From the NCBI GenBank assembly GCA_963728445.1, contig CAVSJO010000008.1, positions 124,001 through 188,000 on the forward strand: a stretch of 64,000 nt of DNA. Reading direction: 5' to 3'. Made by a program: the position numbers and the translations under genes. The stretch's first letter is position 1. The number at the start of each line of letters is the position of its first letter. This document shows positions 31,739 to 41,172 of this stretch, piece by piece. Origin of the DNA: CAVSJO01 sp963728445. GTDB lineage: Bacteria; Gemmatimonadota; Gemmatimonadetes; Longimicrobiales; RSA9. The notes under the pieces are model-generated. The model was not told where the DNA came from. It did not search any database and was given only the letters and a program-made list of their open reading frames with translations.

Positions 31739-33146
31739 CGCTGCCCTCCATCTCCAGCTCGATCAGTCGGTTCAGCTCCACCGCGTACTCCAGCGGGAGC
31801 TTCTTCGCGATGGGCTCGATGAAGCCGCGCACGATCATGGTGGCGGCCTGCTCCTCGGACATGCCGCGGCTCATCAGATAGAAGAGCTGCTCCTCCCCGA
31901 TCTTCGAGACGGACGCCTCATGGCCCACGCTGGCGGACTGCTCCTCGATCTCGATGTACGGGAACGTGTCCGTGCGGGACGTCTCGTCCAGCAGCAGCGC
32001 GTCGCACTCGACGTTGGACTTCGCGCCGTCCGCGCCCTCGTACACCTTGCACAGGCCGCGGTAGGAGGAGCGGCCGGTCCCCTTCGAGATGGACTTGGAG
32101 ATGATCTGGGACGTCGTGTGCGGCGCGGCGTGGACGACCTTGCCGCCCGTGTCCTGATGCTGGCCATCCCCGGCGTACGCGATGGACAGGATCTCGCCGT
32201 GGGCGCCCGCCCCCACCAGGTAGCAGGACGGGTACTTCATCGTCAGCTTCGAGCCGAGGTTGCCGTCCAGCCACTCCATGTGACCGCCCTCCTGCACCAG
32301 CGCCCGCTGGGTCACGAGGTTGTACATGTTGTTCGACCAGTTCTGGATGGTGACGTAGCGGAACCGGGCGTTCGGCTTGATGATGATCTCGATCACCCCG
32401 GAGTGGAACGACTCCGTCGAGTAGACGGGGGCGGTACACCCCTCGATGTACTGCGCGTTCGCGCCGTCCTCCACGATGATCAGCGTCCGCTCGAACTGGC
32501 CCATGCGCTCCGCGTTGACGCGGAAGTAGGCCTGCAGCGGCGTGTCGACCTTCACGCCCTTCGGGATGTAGACGAACGAGCCGCCCGACCACACCGCGGA
32601 GTTCAGCGCGGCGAACTTGTTGTCGCCCGGCGGGATCACCGTGGCGAAATGCTCACGGAACAGCTCCGGATACTTCCGCAGCCCGTCCTCGATCGACTCG
32701 AAGATGATCCCCTTGTCCTCCCACTCCTTCTTCAGCGAGTGGTAGACCATCTCCGACTCGTACTGGGCGCCGACCCCGGCGAGCACCTTCCGCTCCGCCT
32801 CCGGGATGCCCAGCTTCTCGAACGTGTCCTTGATCTCCTGCGGCACGTCGTCCCAGGACCGCTGCATGTGGTCCTGCGGACGGATGTAGTAGTAGATCTC
32901 GTCCAGCGTCGCCTCGAGGTGGGACAGGTCTCCGCCCCACGTCGGCATCGGCTTCGATCGGTAGATCTCCAGAGCCTTCAGCCGGAAGTCCAGCATCCAC
33001 TCCGGCTCCCCCTTGTTCTCCGAGATCTGCCGGACCACGCTCTCGTCCAGGCCCTTCCGGGCCTTGAAGACCGGCCTGTCCTTCGTGACGAACCCGTACT
33101 TGTAGTCCTCGAGTCCCAGGTTCGAAACGGTTTCGTTGTACGGCAT
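31731..33146 (-). CDS. sufB: Fe-S cluster assembly protein SufB
   Basis: 471 aa. NLGLEDYKYGFVTKDRP and KPMPTWGGDLSHLEATLDEIYYYIRP at the N-terminus, FVYIPKGVKV, VEDGANAQYIEGCTAPVYS, and the C-terminal CDALLLDETSRTDTFPYIEI, ASVGHEASVSKIGEEQLFYLMSRG are SufB signatures. SufB holds the nascent cluster in SufBC2D. The FADH2-binding and cluster residues cannot be separated here by eye. Codon use is slightly different from flanking accessory genes but ordinary for a conserved gene. Confidence 0.97.
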   Translation of the reverse strand: MPYNETVSNLGLEDYKYGFVTKDRPVFKARKGLDESVVRQISENKGEPEWMLDFRLKALEIYRSKPMPTWGGDLSHLEATLDEIYYYIRPQDHMQRSWDDVPQEIKDTFEKLGIPEAERKVLAGVGAQYESEMVYHSLKKEWEDKGIIFESIEDGLRKYPELFREHFATVIPPGDNKFAALNSAVWSGGSFVYIPKGVKVDTPLQAYFRVNAERMGQFERTLIIVEDGANAQYIEGCTAPVYSTESFHSGVIEIIIKPNARFRYVTIQNWSNNMYNLVTQRALVQEGGHMEWLDGNLGSKLTMKYPSCYLVGAGAHGEILSIAYAGDGQHQDTGGKVVHAAPHTTSQIISKSISKGTGRSSYRGLCKVYEGADGAKSNVECDALLLDETSRTDTFPYIEIEEQSASVGHEASVSKIGEEQLFYLMSRGMSEEQAATMIVRGFIEPIAKKLPLEYAVELNRLIELEMEGSVG

Positions 33147-33221
33147 CCTGTCCCTCGCTGCTCAATGGCGGGGCCGCACTGCTTCCGCGCACCCCGTTCC
33201 GCCTTCCTCCACGCCTCGGTC

Positions 33222-34004
<783 letters not shown>

Positions 34005-34376
34005 CCGTCTTCCTCTTGCGCTCCCGCCACGGGGCGGCGGGCGATTTTCAAGAATGATTCTCGGTATCAATGGATGATAGAGGCGGGACGGGGGGAGTGT
34101 CAAGGCGCCGCCCTGCGGGCGGGGCACCGCGCCGGGGGCGCGGGGCACGGCGCGGGGCGCCGGGCACCGGCCCTTTGGGCCGGGGCACCGCCTGCGGCGG
34201 GGGTTCCGGCCTTTGGCCGGGGACACTGCGCGCTCGCTTCGCTTCGCGGGGTTCCGCCCTGCGGGCGGGGGGGCCGCGGGGTGGGCGGGGGGCGCTCGCG
34301 GGGCGGGGGGGGCGGGAGGTACTATGCGGCGGGTCGGGGTGGCGAATCGGAGGGACTGCGGCGAGGGACGGACTGC
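34005..34376. other. Divergent intergenic region with an array of GC micro-hairpins
   Basis: 372 bp between sufC and the patatin gene. The sufC-proximal 100 bp hold the suf promoter. From 34110 to 34275 there is a run of short inverted repeats, GCCC-TGC-GGGC (34110-34120 and 34256-34266), GGCCC-TTT-GGGCC (34169-34181), GGCC-TTT-GGCC (34208-34218), each followed by GGGGCACCG, GGGGTTCCG or a close variant. The remainder to 34376 is a G-rich stretch. Confidence 0.6.
34050..34103 (-). promoter_or_regulatory. suf operon promoter with Fur-like operator
   Basis: On the minus strand a perfect -35 TTGACA (34103-34098), 18 nt, then -10 TATCAT (34079-34074). Five bases downstream, over the expected start point, is GATACCGAGAATCATTCTT (34068-34050), which matches the classic 19-bp Fur box GATAATGATAATCATTATC at 14 positions by my count and includes the perfect palindrome AGAAT-G-ATTCT. 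This would let an iron-responsive repressor block transcription. Whether Fur itself binds is inference. Confidence 0.6.
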
Positions 34377-35186
34377 ATGGGCGGAACGGTGCTGGTGCTG
34401 GGGGGCGGGGGGGTGAAGGGGCTTGCGCACGTGGGGGCGTGGAGGGCGCTCGTGGAGGCGGGCGTGGAGGTCTCGGCGATCGTGGGGACGAGCATCGGGT
34501 CGCTTGTCGGAGCGAGCATCGCGGGGGGGCGGAGCTGCGAGGAGCTCGAGGAGCGAGCGCTGGCGCTTACGAAGTCGGACATCGTGGTCGTGAACCGCTG
34601 GACGCTGCTGCTGAACGGGATCCGGCAGACGAGCGTGTTCCAGGGGGATCCGTTCCGGGACTACATCGTGGGCGCGCTGCCCGCGGAGCGGTTCGATGAC
34701 CTGCGGCTGCCGCTGGAGATCAACGCGGTGGATCTGGAGTCGGGTGAGGAGGTCTGGTTCGGGGCGCGGGGGCGAACGGACGTGGGGCTGGCGGAGGCGG
34801 TCTACGCGTCGAGCGCGCTGCCGGTCTTCTATCCCCCGGCTGAGATCGGGGGGCGTCACTACGTGGACGGCGGAGTGGCGGACGCACTTCCCGTGGAGCG
34901 GGCGGCGGAGCGGGAGCCGGATCGGATCGTGGCGGTGGACGTCGGAGCGGGGGGCGCGAGGGACGCGGCGGACACGGTCTCGAAGGGGCTGGTGGCCGTG
35001 CACCATCGCGTCTACGACATCATGAACTACACGCGCAAGCGCCAGCGGCTGGACGCGTGGAGCGGCCCGCCGCTGACGCTGGTCCGGCCGCGTCTGGACG
35101 ACCATTCGACGTTCGACTTCGGGGCCACGGCGTGGTTCGTCGACGAGGGCTACCGCGCGACGAAGGAGGCGCTGGCCCGGCTCTGA
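34377..35186 (+). CDS. Patatin-like phospholipase family protein
   Basis: 269 aa from ATG 34377. Patatin catalytic dyad and oxyanion hole are clear: GGGGVKGLAHVG (oxyanion glycine loop), nucleophile GTSIG (Ser in GxSxG) and the aspartate in YVDGGVADALPVE. No signal peptide, so an intracellular or membrane-associated acyl hydrolase of the RssA/NTE type is likely. Ends in a stretch of decamer repeats shared with the convergent gene's 3' end. Confidence 0.9.
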   Translation: MGGTVLVLGGGGVKGLAHVGAWRALVEAGVEVSAIVGTSIGSLVGASIAGGRSCEELEERALALTKSDIVVVNRWTLLLNGIRQTSVFQGDPFRDYIVGALPAERFDDLRLPLEINAVDLESGEEVWFGARGRTDVGLAEAVYASSALPVFYPPAEIGGRHYVDGGVADALPVERAAEREPDRIVAVDVGAGGARDAADTVSKGLVAVHHRVYDIMNYTRKRQRLDAWSGPPLTLVRPRLDDHSTFDFGATAWFVDEGYRATKEALARL

Positions 35187-35200
35187 GGCGAGCCGGCGCT

Positions 35201-35260
35201 ACCTACCGCTGCCTACCGCTACCTACCGCTACCTACCGCTGCCTACCGCTGCCTACCGTG
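35201..35260. repeat. Six tandem decamers RCCTACCGCT between convergent genes
   Basis: Six head-to-tail 10-nt units, ACCTACCGCT or GCCTACCGCT, the last one diverged in its final three bases, run from 35201 to 35260. The array fills the gap between the patatin stop (35186) and the end of the next minus-strand gene, whose stop codon is inside the last copy. Confidence 0.9.
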
Positions 35261-35855
35261 GCAGGGTCCCGCTCGTGTCGGGCGGAAGCCCGAGGTCGGT
35301 CGGGGGGGCGGCAACGCTCCCGGGCGCGGCGGACGGGACGGCGCCTGCGGGACCGGTCGAAGCCGCGCCTGCCGGAGTCTGTCCGGCGGGAGCCGTGCCT
35401 GCTCCCTGACCGGCCGCGCCGGTGCGGGCGGGGCCGCCGGAGGGCAGGGCCTGGTTGGGACCGCCGACGGCGGCGCTGAAGCGGGAGTACTGGGACGTCA
35501 GCTCCTCGGCGGCGCGAGGGTCGGCGCGGGAGAGGAGGGTGATCGTCGCGTCGCGCCGCTGCAGGAGTTCCTGCAGCTCGGCGGGCGCCGGCACGGCTTC
35601 CTGCCCGGAGAAGAGGACCTGGAGCCCCGTGTAGAAGTCGCTGGCGCGCTGGCGGGCGACCTCGAAGCTGGCCTGCTGGGCGGCGATGGTAGCGGCGCCG
35701 AGCGTCGCCTCGAGGTTCTCGAGGGCGAGGGCGTGGCGGGTTGCGTCGAGCTGGTCCTGCAGGTCGTTCGCGCGCAGGTACTGCCAGAGGAAGCCTGCGC
35801 CGAAGGCGACGAGCACGAGTACCACGGTAAGGAGGATCGAGCGTCCGCGAGTCAT
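35253..35855 (-). CDS. Membrane-anchored coiled-coil protein with Pro/Ala-rich tail, unknown function
   Basis: 200 aa. One N-terminal transmembrane helix (ILLTVVLVLVAFGAGFLWQYL), a helical region likely to form a coiled coil (LQDQLDATRHALALENLEATLGAATIAAQQASFEVARQRASDFY), a second helix pair (PAELQELLQRRDATITLLSR), then a low-complexity G/A/P tail from about residue 140. It would expose the coiled coil outside the membrane. Start ATG overlaps the stop of the PBP4 gene (ATGA), so the two may function together at the cell wall. No family recognised. Confidence 0.75.
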   Translation of the reverse strand: MTRGRSILLTVVLVLVAFGAGFLWQYLRANDLQDQLDATRHALALENLEATLGAATIAAQQASFEVARQRASDFYTGLQVLFSGQEAVPAPAELQELLQRRDATITLLSRADPRAAEELTSQYSRFSAAVGGPNQALPSGGPARTGAAGQGAGTAPAGQTPAGAASTGPAGAVPSAAPGSVAAPPTDLGLPPDTSGTLPR

Positions 35856-37618
35856 CGGCTACCTCCGTCGGTTGCCACGGTCTGAAGGATACGGTCGATG
35901 GCGTGCCGCACGCGGGCGGACGGCAGCCCCGAGCCGTTGCTGAGGATGCTGAAAACGAGCTCCTGACCGGTATCGGTGACGACGAATCCGCTCAGGGAAT
36001 TGACGTTGCTGATGGTGCCGGTCTTGGCGAAGAGCCGGCCCCGGTACTGGAGCAGCCGGTGCTCCAGCGTGGAGTCGTGCTCGCCGGGAGAGGCGAGGGC
36101 GTCGAGATAGCTCTCGCCCCAGGGCTGGAGCCGGACCCACGTCAGCAGGCGCACGAGGGCCGCCGGCGTCACGAGGTTCTGCGCCGAGAGACCCGAGGCG
36201 TCCTCGGTCCGGATGGCGAGCGAGTCGATGCCCACGCTGTCGTCGAGGAATCCGTGCAGCACGCGGACGCCCTCCCGCCAGCTGCCCTTCGCTCCCTCTT
36301 CGGCGCCGAGGGTCTTCAGCAGGTGCTCGGCGATCCAGTTCTGACTCGGCTCGAGGACCCCCTTCACGATCTCCTTCATCGCAGGCGACGTCCGGACCGC
36401 CACGACCTCGCCGGGGCCCGCGGCGCCCGGGCCCGAGCCGCCCGGCGCCGAGCGGCTCGCCACTTCTCCGGCCGCGGCCGCGGGGCCGCCGAAGCGGACC
36501 TCGAGATCGGCAACCGCGGCGGAGTCGAACAGGACGCGCACGGGCCCACGGACGCGAACGCCGGCGTGCTCGAGGGCCGCGGCGAGCGCGCGGCCGGCGG
36601 TCCGGGCGGGAGACTCCATGGCGACCCAGCTCGTGCGAGCGTCCGCCGTCGACCGGACGGTTCCGGTGAACAGGAGCGTGTCGCCAGGCAGACGGTGGAC
36701 GTCCCAGTCCGCCGAGTCGCCGCGAACGGTGCGCACGTGGTCGACGACGGTCACGAGCCCGGCCGGGCCGCCGACGTCGATGCGTGCCGCGCTGCCCGGG
36801 GTGCCCGGAGCGAGATGCACGGTGAAGGCGCCCTCGGCGACGTCGAAGGCGGTCACCGGCGCGGCGTAGTACCAGTCCAGGTCGCCGATCTCCCAGGAGC
36901 CGTTCACGGTGGTGCTGTCGAAGCGGGTCGCGTCGATCACGAGCGGCCCGTCGACCTCACCGATTCCGGAAGCGGCGACGCCGGCCGCGAGGGAGTCGAG
37001 GGCGCTCCAGTCCCCGGCGCCGAAGCGGGCGGAGAGGGTGGGATCGCCGCTGCCGCGCACGACGAGCGCGCGGGCCCGCGAGCCCGAGCGCCCCAGGGCC
37101 CGCACCTCCGTCCGGTACCGGTAGTCGGCTCCGAGGAGGGCCATGGCGGCCGTGGTCGTGAGCAGCTTGTTGTTGGAGGCCGGGATGAAGTGACGGTCGG
37201 CGTTCACGTCGACGAGGACGCGGTCCGAGCGGGGGTCGTAGACCTCCACCCCGAAGAACATGCGGTCGAACGGCGGCTGCTCGACGATCTGGCGCACCGC
37301 GAGCTGCAGGTCGGACTCGCCGGCCGCCGGCGTCTTCGCGCGGGGGTGCGCCGTAACGCGGCCGGGAGCGACGTGTGCGCCCGCGGGCTGCGGCGGGATC
37401 GGCGTGGGCCCGTACGCCGCGGCGGACGTATCGGCAGCCGGGCCGGCGCTCGGCGTGTCCGCCGGCGCGGGCGGCGCCGGCGCCGCTGCGGGGGCGGCGG
37501 CCGCCCCGGTCGGCGCCGGTTCGGTCGGCGCCGGTGCGGCCGGCGGCGCGGAGGCGGCCGGCGTGCAGGCCTGCATCGCGAAGAGGAGGAGCGACGTCGC
37601 CGCGAGCCTTCGTAGCAT
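35852..37618 (-). CDS. dacB: D-alanyl-D-alanine carboxypeptidase/endopeptidase (PBP4, S13 family), lipoprotein
   Basis: 588 aa from ATG 37618 (AAAGGA upstream). The N-terminus MLRRLAATSLLLFAMQACTPAA is a lipoprotein signal; about 70 residues of Ala/Pro-rich linker follow. S13 motifs: SxxK in FIPASNNKLLTTTAAM, the second motif region TEDASGLSAQNLVTP, and KTG in LFAKTGTISNVNSLSGFV. The large middle insert typical of PBP4 is present. It trims or cleaves cross-links in periplasmic peptidoglycan. Divergent from the decarboxylase gene. Confidence 0.93.
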   Translation of the reverse strand: MLRRLAATSLLLFAMQACTPAASAPPAAPAPTEPAPTGAAAAPAAAPAPPAPADTPSAGPAADTSAAAYGPTPIPPQPAGAHVAPGRVTAHPRAKTPAAGESDLQLAVRQIVEQPPFDRMFFGVEVYDPRSDRVLVDVNADRHFIPASNNKLLTTTAAMALLGADYRYRTEVRALGRSGSRARALVVRGSGDPTLSARFGAGDWSALDSLAAGVAASGIGEVDGPLVIDATRFDSTTVNGSWEIGDLDWYYAAPVTAFDVAEGAFTVHLAPGTPGSAARIDVGGPAGLVTVVDHVRTVRGDSADWDVHRLPGDTLLFTGTVRSTADARTSWVAMESPARTAGRALAAALEHAGVRVRGPVRVLFDSAAVADLEVRFGGPAAAAGEVASRSAPGGSGPGAAGPGEVVAVRTSPAMKEIVKGVLEPSQNWIAEHLLKTLGAEEGAKGSWREGVRVLHGFLDDSVGIDSLAIRTEDASGLSAQNLVTPAALVRLLTWVRLQPWGESYLDALASPGEHDSTLEHRLLQYRGRLFAKTGTISNVNSLSGFVVTDTGQELVFSILSNGSGLPSARVRHAIDRILQTVATDGGSR

Positions 37619-37638
37619 CGATTCCTTTCTGCGATCCG

Positions 37639-37667
37639 TGGACGTGCTCCGGACCCCGCCGTAGCTT
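37639..37667 (+). promoter_or_regulatory. Promoter of the leaderless decarboxylase gene
   Basis: TGGACG (37639-37644), 17 nt, TAGCTT (37662-37667), then six bases to the ATG at 37674. The transcript should start at the start codon; there is no Shine-Dalgarno sequence. Confidence 0.55.
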
Positions 37668-37673
37668 GGCCGC

Positions 37674-39185
37674 ATGACCGAGACGAGCGGAGGCGCCGAA
37701 GCGCCGCGGCTGGATCCGGGCCAGAGCGGGCTCGGGGACATGGATCCCGAGGCCTTCCGGGCCCACGGCCGTGCCGTCGTGGACTGGATCGCCGACTACC
37801 TCGCCGAGGTGGGCGAGCTGCCGGTCCTGCCGGACATGCGGCCGGGCGATCTCGTGGCCGCGCTGCCGGGGGAGGCGCCGGCGGGACCGGAGCCCATGGA
37901 CGCGATCCTCGCCGACTTCCGCCGGCTCATCATACCCGGAACGACGCATTGGAACCACCCCGGATTCCTGGCCTACTTCGGAATCACGGGCTCCGGACCG
38001 GGCATTCTGGGGGAGGCGCTCGCCGCGGCGCTGAACGTGAACGCGATGCTGTGGCGCAGCGGTCCGGCGCAGACGGAGCTGGAGCAGGTCACGCTGGAGT
38101 GGCTGCGCCGGCTGCTCGGTCTGCCGGACGGGCTGACGGGCACGATCACGGACACGGCCTCCAGCAGCACGTTCTACGCCCTGGCCGCCGCCCGGGAGTC
38201 GCATCCGGAGCTGCGGATCCGGGAGGAGGGGATGGCCGGACGCCCGGACCTCCCGGCGCTGCGGGTCTACTGCTCGGAGGAAGCGCATTCGAGCGTCGAC
38301 AAGGCGGTGATCGCGCTGGGGCTCGGGATCGCGGGCGTGCGCCGCATCGCGACGGACGACGAGATGCGCCTGGACGTGGAAGCGCTGCGCAGGGCCGTCG
38401 CCGAGGACCGCGCGGCCGGGCACCGGCCACTGGCGGTCGTGGCCACGACGGGAACGACGTCCACCACCGCGGTGGACCCGGTCCCGGCCATCGCCGACGT
38501 GTGCGCCGCCGAGGGCATGTGGCTGCACGTGGACGCGGCATACGGCGGGGCCGCTGCTGCTGTCCCGGAGATGCGGTGGGTTCTCGAGGGGTGTGAACGA
38601 GCGGACTCCCTGGTGGTGAATCCGCACAAGTGGCTGTTCACGCCCATCGACTGCTCGGCGCTGTACACGCGCCGTCCGGACGTGCTCCGGCGCGCGTTCA
38701 GCCTCACGCCGGAATACCTGAAGACGTCGCTCGGAGACGACGTCTTCAACCTGATGGACTACGGGCTCGCGCTGGGCCGGCGCTTCCGCTCGCTCAAGCT
38801 GTGGTTCGTCCTGCGCTACTTCGGGGCGGAGGGGATCGCGGCGCGGATCCGGGAGCACATCCGCCTCGCGTCCGAGCTGGCGGGATGGGTCGACGACGAG
38901 CCCGGGTGGGAGCGTCTCACGCCGACGCGCTTCTCCGTGGTCGTCTTCCGGCACCGGCCAGACGTGCTGCCGGGGGTCGGCGGGGTGTGGGACGAGGCGG
39001 CGCTCGAGGCGCACAATGCCCGCCTCCTGGAAGCACTCAACGGAACCGGGGAGTTCTTCCTGTCCCACACGAAGGTGCGGGGGCGCTTCGCGCTGCGGGC
39101 GGCGGTGGGGAACCTGCGAACGGACGCGGATCGGCTGAACCGGCTGCGGTCGCGGCTGAGGGAGCTGGCGGGCGAGATCGCCTGA
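37674..39185 (+). CDS. PLP-dependent decarboxylase, aromatic-L-amino-acid decarboxylase type (group II)
   Basis: 503 aa. Group II decarboxylase hallmarks: HWNHPGFLAYFGITGSGPGILGEALAAALNVNAMLW, SSSTFYALAAARE, YCSEEAHSSVDKAVIALG, ATTGTTSTTAVDPV, WLHVDAAYGG and the PLP lysine K319 in VVNPHKWLFTPID. The overall match is to DOPA/tryptophan/tyrosine decarboxylases, which release biogenic amines. Substrate cannot be assigned from sequence by eye. Begins as a leaderless gene. Confidence 0.92.
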   Translation: MTETSGGAEAPRLDPGQSGLGDMDPEAFRAHGRAVVDWIADYLAEVGELPVLPDMRPGDLVAALPGEAPAGPEPMDAILADFRRLIIPGTTHWNHPGFLAYFGITGSGPGILGEALAAALNVNAMLWRSGPAQTELEQVTLEWLRRLLGLPDGLTGTITDTASSSTFYALAAARESHPELRIREEGMAGRPDLPALRVYCSEEAHSSVDKAVIALGLGIAGVRRIATDDEMRLDVEALRRAVAEDRAAGHRPLAVVATTGTTSTTAVDPVPAIADVCAAEGMWLHVDAAYGGAAAAVPEMRWVLEGCERADSLVVNPHKWLFTPIDCSALYTRRPDVLRRAFSLTPEYLKTSLGDDVFNLMDYGLALGRRFRSLKLWFVLRYFGAEGIAARIREHIRLASELAGWVDDEPGWERLTPTRFSVVVFRHRPDVLPGVGGVWDEAALEAHNARLLEALNGTGEFFLSHTKVRGRFALRAAVGNLRTDADRLNRLRSRLRELAGEIA

Positions 39186-39201
39186 CGGCGGCGCGAGCGG
39201 G

Positions 39202-40056
39202 TCAGCCCTTCCGCAGGAGGTGGTGACTGACGGCACCGTCGCGGACGAGGTCGACGGCGGCGTAGCCGGCATGGAATCGCCGGACGAACGCGGCGCGGGT
39301 GGCCTCGCGCCAGCGGCGGGCCAGGGCCGGGTCGGCGGTCTTCAGGGACTGGATGTCGGCCGGGATCGCGACGCGGACGACGGACGGATCGCCGGCGACG
39401 TCGCCCGTCAGCGGCGCCGGCCAGGTCCCCGCGCGGTCCGCCTCCACGTCCGCGGGGATCGTCCGCAGTGCGTCGGGGCCGGGCCCGGCGAGGACGCGCT
39501 CCGGCCGTCCGGCGAGGGCGTGCTCGACGCGGGGCGTCGCCACGGCCCAGTCGGCGACGAGGCGGTCGGTGCCGATGCCGGCGTGGAGCGGCGAGTCGGT
39601 CTGCCCGTAGTGATCGACGAGGTACTCGGCGGACGCGGCGCCGAGCCGCACGAAGTTGAGGTACGCGTTGCGGGACTCGAGGGGATCGAAGGTCCAGTAG
39701 ACGTGGCCGATCCCCCGGGCCATGACCCGCTCCCGCTGGAAGCGCTTCAGGCGCTCGCCCACGCCGGCGTCGCGCAGACCCGGGCGAACGGCGAGCATGT
39801 CGGACCAGTGGATCGGCCGGTCGCCCTCGTCCAGGCCCGTGAACCCCACCACGATCCCCACCAGTTCGCCTTCCTGGAACGCGCCGCCGACGAGTCCGCC
39901 GAGGCGCGGGATCGTCACGAGCACGGAGACCGGCACGATCTCGGCGCAGTCCTCCCCCCACGTCGCCTTCTGGAGCGCGACGCAGGCCGCGTACTCGTCG
40001 AGGCCGCGAAGGGCGCGGACCTCGATGGGCGGCCCCCCGGTGCGGTCCGGGCTCAC
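39202..40056 (-). CDS. GNAT family acetyltransferase-like protein
   Basis: 284 aa from a GTG that overlaps the stop of the M20 peptidase gene (GTGA). The N-terminal domain has IEVRALRGLDEYAACVALQKATWG, ELVGIVVGF and SDMLAVRPGLRDAGVGERLKRFQRERVM, the acetyl-CoA binding turn of GNATs; the C-terminal ~100 residues are a second, less conserved domain. I recall relatives annotated as predicted GNAT acetyltransferases near M20 peptidases. Substrate unknown. Confidence 0.82.
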   Translation of the reverse strand: MSPDRTGGPPIEVRALRGLDEYAACVALQKATWGEDCAEIVPVSVLVTIPRLGGLVGGAFQEGELVGIVVGFTGLDEGDRPIHWSDMLAVRPGLRDAGVGERLKRFQRERVMARGIGHVYWTFDPLESRNAYLNFVRLGAASAEYLVDHYGQTDSPLHAGIGTDRLVADWAVATPRVEHALAGRPERVLAGPGPDALRTIPADVEADRAGTWPAPLTGDVAGDPSVVRVAIPADIQSLKTADPALARRWREATRAAFVRRFHAGYAAVDLVRDGAVSHHLLRKG

Positions 40057-41171
40057 GGCTCCTCGAGCAGGCCCCGCAGGAGCGCGACGCGGAGCGGCAG
40101 GTCGGCGGCCACGACGTGCTCGTCGACGGCGTGCGCCCCGCCACCGCGGGGTCCGAGGCCGTCCAGCGTCGGGATGCCCATGGACGCCAGGAAGCTGCCG
40201 TCGCTGCCCCCGCCCGTGGACCCTTCCCCCAGGTCGAGCCCGATCCGGGCCGCGACGTCCCGGGCGCGGCGGTACAGCGACACGACCGCGTCGGTGCGGA
40301 CCAGGGGCGGTCGCCAGCCGGTCCGCTCGACGGCCAGGAACGCGCCCGGCCGCGTGGAGCGGAGAGCGTGGAGGGCGGCGTCGACGCGCTCGCCCTCCTC
40401 GGGCGTGGCGAAGCGGACGTCGATGTCGGCCTCCGCCCGGGCCGGGACCACGTTCACGGCGGTGCCACCGCGCACGAGCCCGACGCTCAGGGTGGACCCG
40501 GCCTGCCGGTCCGGCACCGCCTCGACGCCGAGGATCTGCGCCGCCAGCTCGAGGATGGCACTGACCCCGGCGTCCGGATCGACGCCCGCGTGGGCGGCAC
40601 GGCCCGTGACGACGAGACGGTACGTCGCCACGCCCTTCCGTGCGGTCTTGGCCTTGCCCCCGGGCAGCGACGGCTCGAGGACGAGAGCCGAAGCGGCGCC
40701 CTCGGCCTCGTGGCCGAGCCAGTCCCGGGACGCGTCGGAGCCGACCTCCTCGTCGCACGTGACGAGAACGCGGACGGGGCGGGCCGGGCGACGCCCCTGC
40801 TCCGCGAGCTGCGTGAGCGCCTCGACGATGACGGCGAGCCCGGCCTTCATGTCGAAGGTGCCGGGGCCCTCGGCCCTGTCGTCCACGATGCGGAAGGGTC
40901 TCTCGGCGAGGGTGCCGACGGGGTGAACGGTGTCGAGATGGCCAAGGAGGATCGTGGGTGCGGCGTCGGGCTCGGCGCCCGGTACGTCGGCCCGGACGTG
41001 GTGCCCGAAGCCGTCGTGCGGGACGAGCTCGACGCTGGCGCCGGCCCCCTCGAGCTCCGCGGCCAGGACGCGGGCGAGAGCGGTGGCCCGGGGGGCGTCC
41101 CCGGTGGGCGTCTCGTGCTCGACGTAGCGGCGCATGCGCGCCAGCACTCGCGACTCCTCGTGTTTCGCCAA
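40053..41171 (-). CDS. M20 family metallopeptidase (carboxypeptidase G2/ArgE-like)
   Basis: 372 aa from TTG 41171, which has GGGAGG seven bases upstream. Metal ligands: TILLGHLDTVHPVG (His, Asp), GPGTFDMKAG (bridging Asp), TCDEEVGSDASRD (catalytic Glu pair), and C-terminal GGGAHAVDEH (His). A lid domain starts at RKGVATYRLVVTGRAAHAGVDP. Known relatives release C-terminal glutamate or deacylate amino acids; substrate unknown. It follows glcF by one nucleotide and continues the same operon. Confidence 0.9.
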   Translation of the reverse strand: MAKHEESRVLARMRRYVEHETPTGDAPRATALARVLAAELEGAGASVELVPHDGFGHHVRADVPGAEPDAAPTILLGHLDTVHPVGTLAERPFRIVDDRAEGPGTFDMKAGLAVIVEALTQLAEQGRRPARPVRVLVTCDEEVGSDASRDWLGHEAEGAASALVLEPSLPGGKAKTARKGVATYRLVVTGRAAHAGVDPDAGVSAILELAAQILGVEAVPDRQAGSTLSVGLVRGGTAVNVVPARAEADIDVRFATPEEGERVDAALHALRSTRPGAFLAVERTGWRPPLVRTDAVVSLYRRARDVAARIGLDLGEGSTGGGSDGSFLASMGIPTLDGLGPRGGGAHAVDEHVVAADLPLRVALLRGLLEEP

Positions 41172-41172
41172 C

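Noticed and set aside
35201..35260. Decamer array as a CRISPR
   Set aside because: Repeat units are contiguous 10-mers with no spacers.
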